From: an uncultured archaeon
Lineage (GTDB): Archaea > Aenigmatarchaeota > Aenigmatarchaeia > GW2011-AR5
Direction of reading: 5' to 3'
DNA: 6,325 bases
Assembly (NCBI GenBank): GCA_903825675.1
Contig: CAIKBN010000083.1
Location: 1-6,325 of the forward strand
The translations under genes and the position numbers were made by a program. The notes beneath the pieces are model-generated. The model was not told where the DNA came from. It saw only the letters and a list, made by a program, of their open reading frames with translations, and did no database searches. Positions within the stretch are counted from its first letter, which is position 1; each line of letters begins with the position of its first letter. This document shows positions 1-3,591 of the stretch, piece by piece.

Positions 1-420
1 ATTATTAGAGAGGATGGCAAGCAATTGTTCTGTTGAGCCTTCATAATCCCAGGGCAGTTCTACACGTCTTGTAACATTATAAATTGGTTCGCATTCTCTA
101 AAATTAGGTCTGTAATTTCGCTGTATTCTTTCCACGCGATCTGGATCGAGCCACAACTCTTTGATGATCTCTCCTCGTAGAGCTTGGCCTTCGTATGATG
201 TTCGCCCATGAATAAGAGCCATTACTCTATCATAAGCTGATGAAGGAACTGGATAACACCATATTTCACCTAATCTGTTATTCTCAGGCTCTGGTGTATA
301 TCCTAGTAACATCGGCCATTTATCGTAAACGAGAAGAGAGTCCAAGGTACGGATATCAAGACAAAGACCAGGTGAACGCTGTTCTTCTGTCCTTATATGA
401 TAAGCTTGACTGGCTGGCAT
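1..420 (-). CDS. Unrecognised protein, C-terminus cut by window edge
   Basis: An open frame of 140 codons runs from an ATG at 420-418 to the left edge with no stop, so the C-terminus lies outside the window. Stops lie in frame just upstream of this ATG, and no other ATG precedes it. The start is supported by an ATATAAATTT element at 450-441, whose centre is about 26 bases from the ATG, as expected for a leaderless archaeal transcript. No Shine-Dalgarno sequence is seen. The product begins MPASQAYHIRTEEQ and is hydrophilic and mixed in charge, rich in Arg, Glu, Pro and Tyr, with no membrane segment or signal peptide, so it is probably cytoplasmic. I do not recognise the family and see no catalytic motif. 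About half of its arginines use CGN codons, somewhat more than in S8e. A competing 85-codon plus-strand frame at 240-497 overlaps it and is judged spurious. Confidence 0.7.
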   Translation of the reverse strand, partial: MPASQAYHIRTEEQRSPGLCLDIRTLDSLLVYDKWPMLLGYTPEPENNRLGEIWCYPVPSSAYDRVMALIHGRTSYEGQALRGEIIKELWLDPDRVERIQRNYRPNFRECEPIYNVTRRVELPWDYEGSTEQLLAILSNN

Positions 421-436
421 ATCTTATTAATAAGAT
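421..436. promoter_or_regulatory. Perfect 16-bp palindrome, candidate operator
   Basis: ATCTTATTAATAAGAT equals its own reverse complement. It lies directly against the start codon of the leftmost gene (ATG 420-418) and just downstream of that gene's TATA-like element (450-441). A dimeric repressor bound here would cover the predicted transcript start. The symmetry and position are seen directly; the operator role is inferred. Confidence 0.4.
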
Positions 437-440
437 GTTA

Positions 441-450
441 AAATTTATAT
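441..450 (-). promoter_or_regulatory. TATA-like element for the leftmost gene
   Basis: The minus strand reads ATATAAATTT. Its centre is about 26 bases upstream of the ATG at 420, the usual archaeal TATA-to-start spacing, which predicts a leaderless mRNA. It overlaps the stop codon of the upstream membrane-protein gene (447-445), so the two genes need not share a transcript. Confidence 0.45.
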
Positions 451-606
451 TCTTAGCAAATAGACAACTCCTGCATAAATCAGAACGAATATTATGACAG
501 CTAATACCCATGAATATGGAATGATTTTTTCTATTTGGGTATAGACAAATAAACTGCCTATGAATGCTATAAAAAGAGCAACAAAAGGCTTGTGTATGTC
601 AGCCAT
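445..606 (-). CDS. Small two-helix membrane protein (hypothetical)
   Basis: A 53-residue protein is predicted from the ATG at 606-604. Two hydrophobic stretches, about residues 8-25 and 32-51, are separated by the short polar turn QIEKIIPY, which suggests a helical hairpin in the membrane. I do not recognise a family. The frame stays open upstream to a TTG at 699, which would add 31 hydrophilic residues. I prefer the internal ATG because an AAAAGGAT stretch lies a few bases before it and because TTG is a rare start. The gap to the next gene downstream (start at 420) is 24 bases. No clear TATA box is seen upstream, so it could be expressed by readthrough from the L37e side. Function is unknown; small archaeal membrane proteins of this kind are common and mostly uncharacterised. 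Confidence 0.6.
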   Translation of the reverse strand: MADIHKPFVALFIAFIGSLFVYTQIEKIIPYSWVLAVIIFVLIYAGVVYLLRI

Positions 607-715
607 ATCAATCCTTTTCCAGAACTGAATTGACGCAAAATGGTCTGAAGCATGAAGTGTTTCTGTTTGTTTTTGCGTCGTTTTGTTTTCTTGACCCAAA
701 ATGGAAAAACGAATT

Positions 716-732
716 GACGCATTCCGTGCGTC
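716..732 (-). terminator. Hairpin, possible terminator downstream of rpl37e
   Basis: GACGCA (716-721) and TGCGTC (727-732) form a perfect 6-bp stem with a 5-base loop. On the minus strand the hairpin is followed by AATTCGTTTTT, a T-rich run, so it could end transcripts coming from rpl37e. Archaeal termination relies mainly on T-runs, and the stem may be incidental. Confidence 0.3.
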
Positions 733-755
733 TATCTATTTCGCCTTCCACTATT

Positions 756-801
756 TCCCTTAGGTAGAAATATTATCTTTTTATTTTCTTTTTGCCCATT
801 C
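756..801 (-). repeat. 46-bp direct repeat, copy A (distal)
   Basis: This copy is identical, base for base by hand comparison, to positions 840-885, at an offset of 84 bases. On the minus strand it carries a detached duplicate of the last nine codons of rpl37e (Met-Gly-Lys-Lys-Lys-Ile-Lys-Arg-stop) plus 3' flank. The 38 bases between the copies (802-839) are not part of the repeat. Confidence 0.9.
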
Positions 802-805
802 CCGT

Positions 806-825
806 AGGAAGGGATATCCCTTCCT
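806..825. repeat. Perfect 20-bp palindrome between repeat copies
   Basis: AGGAAGGGATATCCCTTCCT equals its own reverse complement. As RNA it would fold into an 8-bp stem with an AUAU loop, in the 3' untranslated part of an L37e transcript. No T-run follows on the minus strand, so it is not a classical terminator. It could be a processing or stability hairpin, or a protein-binding site on DNA. Confidence 0.75.
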
Positions 826-839
826 GATGGGTTTCACCA

Positions 840-885
840 TCCCTTAGGTAGAAATATTATCTTTTTATTTTCTTTTTGCCCATTC
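840..885 (-). repeat. 46-bp direct repeat, copy B (rpl37e 3' end)
   Basis: This is the second exact copy of 756-801. It spans the last eight sense codons and the stop of rpl37e (stop at 859-857) and continues about 17 bases past the stop. Matching ends sharply: position 886 differs from 802, and 839 differs from 755. Confidence 0.9.
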
Positions 886-1102
886 TGGCGGTTTTTACCT
901 TCATATGCGGTATTTTAAGGTCGCGTCTCTTGCTTCGGTTAAAGGGTTTCCATCTCCAGGCTTCCTTCCTGATCTTGCTTCTTGGATAACCGCATGCAGA
1001 GCATTTCTTCTTCTGAATGTGGTAAGAATGACGACCGCACCTTCGGCAGCGTATATGTGTTATCTTGTTGTGCTTACCAAATGACGGCGTACCCTTTGAC
1101 AT
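857..1102 (-). CDS. rpl37e: Large ribosomal subunit protein eL37 (L37e)
   Basis: An 81-residue basic protein of the large ribosomal subunit that binds rRNA. It starts [13 protein letters not shown], the hallmark N-terminus of L37e, and has a zinc ribbon with Cys19-x2-Cys22 and Cys34-x2-Cys37 inside [20 protein letters not shown]. The start at 1102 is set by GGTGAT at 1112-1107, four bases upstream. The frame also offers a GTG at 1111, but it lies inside that binding site. Archaeal L37e is usually about 55-65 residues; here a lysine- and arginine-rich tail (roughly residues 56-81) adds about 20. The last eight codons lie inside an exact 46-bp repeat. In many archaea rpl37e directly follows an lsm gene; here another gene sits between them, and L37e has its own TATA box at 1150-1141. 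Confidence 0.95.
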   Translation of the reverse strand: MSKGTPSFGKHNKITHIRCRRCGRHSYHIQKKKCSACGYPRSKIRKEAWRWKPFNRSKRRDLKIPHMKVKTARMGKKKIKR

Positions 1103-1106
1103 GCTA

Positions 1107-1112
1107 ATCACC
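1107..1112 (-). promoter_or_regulatory. Ribosome binding site GGTGAT of rpl37e
   Basis: The minus strand reads GGTGAT, complementary to the ATCACC of an archaeal 16S 3' end. It lies 4 bases before the ATG at 1102 and decides that start over the upstream GTG. Confidence 0.75.
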
Positions 1113-1140
1113 GAATTACTTTAGAATTAAGCATGGCAAG

Positions 1141-1150
1141 AGATATAAAG
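1141..1150 (-). promoter_or_regulatory. TATA box of rpl37e
   Basis: The minus strand reads CTTTATATCT, preceded by AACAAAC, which resembles a BRE. The centre-to-start distance predicts a transcript start near 1120 and a leader of about 18 bases that carries the GGTGAT site. The same 10-base word forms the TATA box of the neighbouring gene at 1583-1574. Confidence 0.65.
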
Positions 1151-1159
1151 GTTTGTTAG

Positions 1160-1552
1160 TTAAGGAAATGGTATTTCTCTATGTTTATCTATTCTGTTTC
1201 TGCCCGGTTTCCATAGTAATTTTTTGCCATCATTATAAAATTCAAAGCTTTTTTCTAGAATATCACAATCGATAGGTTCTAAGCTAAATCTATAACAGCC
1301 TATCGGTTTTGTGCTTGATGAAATCTTGTATGCATGTTCATGCGTTTCCATTTCATGACACATCACGCCTACAATCTCTTTGCGTGGGTTTCCTTTCAGC
1401 CTTTCAATTTTTAATTCTCCGTAATTTTGTTTCAGATATTTCATCAAGTTAGGTGCCTCATCGTAAATAGTTCTACCCTTTTTTACAATTACCGTTATTC
1501 CCTCTTTCTTCATGAAAGCTATAAGTTCTGATACTGCATCAGCTGTCGTCAT
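1160..1552 (-). CDS. Unrecognised 130-residue protein between lsm and rpl37e
   Basis: The product begins MTTADAVSELIAFMKKEGIT and is predicted to be soluble, mixed alpha/beta and slightly basic. I do not recognise the family. Visible points are an N-terminal helix followed by the strand-like ITVIVKKG, a His/Glu/Cys cluster CHEMETHEH at residues 65-73 that could bind metal, further cysteines at 86 and 96, and a C-terminal basic and aromatic stretch (WKPGRNRIDKHREIPFP). The frame extends upstream to an ATG at 1609, adding 19 residues, but that stretch contains a good TATA box (1583-1574) whose centre is 26 bases from the ATG at 1552. This points to a leaderless mRNA starting at 1552. The stop is 57 bases upstream of the rpl37e start, and rpl37e has its own promoter, so the two may be independent units. 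Confidence 0.75.
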   Translation of the reverse strand: MTTADAVSELIAFMKKEGITVIVKKGRTIYDEAPNLMKYLKQNYGELKIERLKGNPRKEIVGVMCHEMETHEHAYKISSSTKPIGCYRFSLEPIDCDILEKSFEFYNDGKKLLWKPGRNRIDKHREIPFP

Positions 1553-1573
1553 ACCAACAACTATAGACAAAAA

Positions 1574-1583
1574 AGATATAAAG
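1574..1583 (-). promoter_or_regulatory. TATA box of the 130-residue protein gene
   Basis: The minus strand reads CTTTATATCT after ATATAAA, a BRE-like purine-rich run. Its spacing to the ATG at 1552 predicts transcription starting at or next to the start codon. The word is identical to the rpl37e TATA box. Confidence 0.6.
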
Positions 1584-1603
1584 TTTATATTCACATCTAC
1601 CCA

Positions 1604-1621
1604 AATCAACTATTAATCAAC
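1604..1621. repeat. Short direct repeat AATCAAC, 11-bp period
   Basis: AATCAAC occurs at 1604-1610 and 1615-1621, one helical turn apart, about 20 bases upstream of the TATA box at 1583-1574. Such spacing would suit a regulator binding one DNA face. The repeat is short and may be chance. Confidence 0.2.
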
Positions 1622-1634
1622 AAAGATTTTGTGC

Positions 1635-1859
1635 TTACTCTACCTTTTCCGGAGAAACGTAGATTATGTTGTCGCCCCTTACAAGTATGGTTCCCAGCTT
1701 GGTTTTTTGCTCATCCTCTGACTGCTCTGCGTCCTCAAGCCACATGTTTAGATGCAGATCCATGGCCTGAAGGATGCCAGATATTACTGTTCCTCTTTTC
1801 AGTCTGACGAGAACCCTTTTGCCTTTTGCGTTGTTCAGGACGTCTATAGGCCTTTCCAT
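1635..1859 (-). CDS. Sm-like archaeal protein (LSm/SmAP)
   Basis: A 74-residue protein with the full Sm fold signature. Archaeal Lsm proteins form heptameric (sometimes hexameric) rings that bind U-rich RNA and take part in RNA processing and turnover. The Sm1 motif covers about residues 13-45 (GKRVLVRLKRGTVISG, then AMDLHLNMWLEDAE), with Asp34 and Asn38 in the positions of the uridine-binding loop. The Sm2 motif is LGTILVRGDNIIYVSP at 55-70, with the RGDN of the nucleotide pocket. The length is normal for an archaeal Lsm. The ATG at 1859 has a strong GGAGGT site 9 bases upstream. The gene is divergent from S8e and is the first gene of the minus-strand group that includes L37e, its common archaeal neighbour. 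Confidence 0.95.
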   Translation of the reverse strand: MERPIDVLNNAKGKRVLVRLKRGTVISGILQAMDLHLNMWLEDAEQSEDEQKTKLGTILVRGDNIIYVSPEKVE

Positions 1860-1868
1860 TACTTTAAA

Positions 1869-1874
1869 ACCTCC
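1869..1874 (-). promoter_or_regulatory. Ribosome binding site GGAGGT of the lsm gene
   Basis: The minus strand reads GGAGGT, with 9 bases to the ATG at 1859. It is the strongest Shine-Dalgarno match in the window. Confidence 0.7.
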
Positions 1875-1910
1875 AAATCAAAAAACTCATTATGCTTAAT
1901 AACCATACAA

Positions 1911-1920
1911 CTATAAATTT
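1911..1920 (-). promoter_or_regulatory. TATA box of the lsm gene
   Basis: The minus strand reads AAATTTATAG, predicting a transcript start near 1889 and a leader of about 30 bases that contains the GGAGGT site. It abuts and slightly overlaps the S8e TATA element on the opposite strand. Confidence 0.5.
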
Positions 1921-1926
1921 AAATAT
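1918..1926 (+). promoter_or_regulatory. TATA element of rps8e
   Basis: TTTAAATAT in an AT-rich run at 1911-1928 predicts a start near 1948 and a leader of about 15 bases before the ATG at 1963. An alternative TATA word, TATAAATTT, begins at 1912 and would give a longer leader. Confidence 0.45.
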
Positions 1927-1962
1927 TTGCTCGATCGACTTATTGTAACAGGGTTTTTGAAA

Positions 1963-2376
1963 ATGTCACAGTGGCATATGAGATCTAAAACAAAGGTAAC
2001 AGGAAAATTACTTAGCAGAATAAGCAAGAAAAAAAAGAGGCAGCGCGGACGAGATTACATGCCAATGCATCTTGGTGAAGCGAGAACCAGGAAAATAAGA
2101 AGGTTAGGCGGTGAAAATAAAGTATTGGCATTGGCAGGCAATGTTGCAAATATAATGATAGACGGCAAAGCCAAAAAAGCAAAGATAACAACAGTTCTGG
2201 AGAATTCTGCTGACCCGCATTTTGTGAGAAGAAATATAATAACCAAGGGCGCGATAATACAAACGGATTTAGGAAAAGCTCGTGTAACAAGCAGGCCTGG
2301 CCAAGGCGGAACTGTTAATGCTGTGATGATTGAACAGACGCCAAAGGCGTCAAGCAGCCGTGAAGAGAAGAAATAG
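1963..2376 (+). CDS. rps8e: Small ribosomal subunit protein eS8 (S8e)
   Basis: A 137-residue basic protein of the archaeal/eukaryotic small ribosomal subunit that binds 16S rRNA. Family marks are the N-terminal SQWHMRSKTKVTGKLLSRISKKKKRQRGRD, the central RTRKIRRLGGENKVLAL, then DPHFVRRNIITKGAIIQTDLG (about residues 86-106) and ARVTSRPGQGGTVNAVMIE near the C-terminus. A short charged tail ends in SSREEKK. The start is the ATG at 1963, because the family begins at this point. The frame can be extended to a TTG at 1927, but that codon lies at the edge of the promoter AT-run. The length is slightly above the usual 125-130 residues. The gene is divergent from lsm and separated by 86 bases from the dapA-like gene. 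Confidence 0.95.
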   Translation: MSQWHMRSKTKVTGKLLSRISKKKKRQRGRDYMPMHLGEARTRKIRRLGGENKVLALAGNVANIMIDGKAKKAKITTVLENSADPHFVRRNIITKGAIIQTDLGKARVTSRPGQGGTVNAVMIEQTPKASSSREEKK

Positions 2377-2393
2377 ATATGCTGTAATTCTCT

Positions 2394-2463
2394 CGTAATT
2401 TTATCGTAATTTCTTTGCGCGCGATAATATTTTTTTAAGGATAGGGTTTAGTAATATTAGATA
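2394..2463 (+). promoter_or_regulatory. AT-rich spacer: S8e end and dapA-like promoter
   Basis: TCGTAATTT occurs twice (2394-2402 and 2404-2412). A T-run at 2430-2436 could end the S8e transcript. TTTTTTAAGG (2431-2440) would be a TATA element giving a start near 2461, and TTTAGTAATATTA (2448-2460) is an alternative with a start near 2480. I cannot choose between them. Confidence 0.3.
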
Positions 2464-2478
2464 GTGGATGTGGAGATA

Positions 2479-3585
2479 ATGGCCGAAAAATGCGAAGGCA
2501 TGATGACAGCCCTGATAACACCGACTACTCTAGATGATTTCAGGCAACTGGTGAGATATCAGGTTGCTTATGGAATACATGGCCTTTTGCCTTGTGGCAC
2601 TACAGGACAGAGCCCTACCTTAAGCTGGAATGAACATGAAGCACTTATTTCTGATGCCGTCAAGATAGCTGATGGAAAAGTACCTGTGATTGCTGGTGCT
2701 GGTTCTAATAATCCTGTAGAAGGTATAGAAGCTACAAAACATGCAGCTGATATTGGAGCGTATGCAACACTGCATGTAACCGGATATTATAACTGCCCTT
2801 CGCAACAGGGTTTTGCTGATTATTTCGAAAAAGTTGCTAAGGCTGCTCCGGGTTGCAAGGTAATAATTTATAATATTCCAGGTAGAGGGCATCCAATAAT
2901 AAGGCATGAGGTTGTTGTTGGTCTTTGTTCAGAATTTCCGAATATTATAGGAACAAAGGATGCAACAGGTGGCAAATCAAACGATCATCCTGAATATAAA
3001 GAAGACGGTAGTTACTGGAAGGCTCTTAGAAAAGAAGCTAAAGCGGGATATAACTTTGATAAGCACCGATTTAAAATAATTTCAGGTGATGATCCTGCAA
3101 CGCTTAAAATGATGTCGAATCCTGAAATCGAGGGTGTTGGTGCAATTTCTGTATGGTCGAATATATTTCCACGTGCTTATTCTGATATGGCTAGATTAGC
3201 CTTAGAAGGAAATTATGATGAAGCAGGTAAGATTGACAAGGCATTGGCGGATCTAAACAAGGTTGTAGGCATCAAAGATAATACAGGGTATTTCGTACAA
3301 ATTGGCAAAAATCAGGTATGGGTACCACGCGATACTTACAGAAATCCGGAGTCTGTCCAGAGAACTGCTTATGAATTGGGTATGATAAGCTCTCCTGATC
3401 TTAGGTCACCGATGGGATTTCTTTTTGAGAGCGAATGGGTAGAACAGGTTGGCTCAATCCTATACAAGCTATATGATGGTAAATATGATATTGATCCTGA
3501 TTATTTATTTGGTCCAATAAAAGATTTCTTCAATCCAGAGCCCAGCATTGATAAAAGGCTGTGGGAATACAGGCATGTGAAGTGA
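2479..3585 (+). CDS. dapA: 4-hydroxy-tetrahydrodipicolinate synthase-like protein (DapA family)
   Basis: A class I aldolase-type TIM barrel. DapA condenses pyruvate with aspartate semialdehyde, the first committed step to diaminopimelate and lysine. Key residues from the ATG at 2479: Thr41-Thr42 in GTTGQS, Tyr103-Tyr104 in YYNCPSQQG, Tyr131 and Arg136 in YNIPGRG, and the Schiff-base Lys160 in IIGTKDATGG; an SGDD motif follows. The length is 368 residues against about 290-300 for typical DapA. The extra length lies between KDATGG and SGDD (about 20 residues), after the late helix (a segment containing KDNTGYFVQIGKNQVWVPRD), and in a C-terminal extension of about 40. A GTG at 2464 would add five residues; a GGAG just before the ATG at 2479 favours the latter. 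DapA relatives include other pyruvate lyases, but the adjacent dapB-like gene favours dipicolinate synthesis. Confidence 0.85.
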   Translation: MAEKCEGMMTALITPTTLDDFRQLVRYQVAYGIHGLLPCGTTGQSPTLSWNEHEALISDAVKIADGKVPVIAGAGSNNPVEGIEATKHAADIGAYATLHVTGYYNCPSQQGFADYFEKVAKAAPGCKVIIYNIPGRGHPIIRHEVVVGLCSEFPNIIGTKDATGGKSNDHPEYKEDGSYWKALRKEAKAGYNFDKHRFKIISGDDPATLKMMSNPEIEGVGAISVWSNIFPRAYSDMARLALEGNYDEAGKIDKALADLNKVVGIKDNTGYFVQIGKNQVWVPRDTYRNPESVQRTAYELGMISSPDLRSPMGFLFESEWVEQVGSILYKLYDGKYDIDPDYLFGPIKDFFNPEPSIDKRLWEYRHVK

Positions 3586-3586
3586 T
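3582..3586 (+). promoter_or_regulatory. GTGAT ribosome binding site of dapB overlapping dapA stop
   Basis: GTGAT lies 5 bases before the ATG at 3592 and contains the TGA stop of dapA. This links termination of the first gene to initiation of the second, so the two are probably co-transcribed and translated together. Confidence 0.55.
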
Positions 3587-3591
3587 TAAGA

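Larger units (their letters stand above)
607..856. other. 250-base intergenic region with repeats and hairpins
   Basis: No convincing gene, tRNA or other known RNA is seen between the small membrane gene and rpl37e. The stretch holds a hairpin at 716-732, one full copy of a 46-base repeat (756-801), a 20-base palindrome (806-825), a small inverted repeat GATGG/CCATC (826-841), and most of the 3' flank of L37e. An 11-base word GAATTGACGCA occurs at 627-637 and again at 711-721. Confidence 0.6.

Noticed and set aside
240..497. An 85-codon plus-strand frame starting MKELDNTIF
   Set aside because: It lies opposite a longer frame that is open to the window edge with a better promoter arrangement, and it overlaps the small membrane gene. 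No TATA box or binding site was recognised for it.
607..699. N-terminal extension of the small membrane protein from a TTG at 699
   Set aside because: TTG is a rare start, the added residues are low-complexity and polar, and the ATG at 606 has a purine-rich site just upstream. It is not fully excluded.
607..856. tRNA or other structured RNA gene in the gap
   Set aside because: I could not trace a cloverleaf or T-loop motif; only local hairpins are present.
756..885. CRISPR-like array
   Set aside because: There are only two repeat copies, the repeat extends into a coding sequence, and no cas gene is nearby.
1553..1609. Longer form of the 130-residue protein from an ATG at 1609
   Set aside because: The added segment contains the TATA box and predicted transcript start, so it is unlikely to be in the mRNA.
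1927..1962. Longer form of S8e from a TTG at 1927
   Set aside because: S8e family proteins begin at the SQW segment, and the TTG overlaps the promoter AT-run.
2012..2290. Minus-strand frames opposite S8e
   Set aside because: They are hydrophobic, cysteine- and leucine-rich translations of the opposite strand of a clear ribosomal protein gene.
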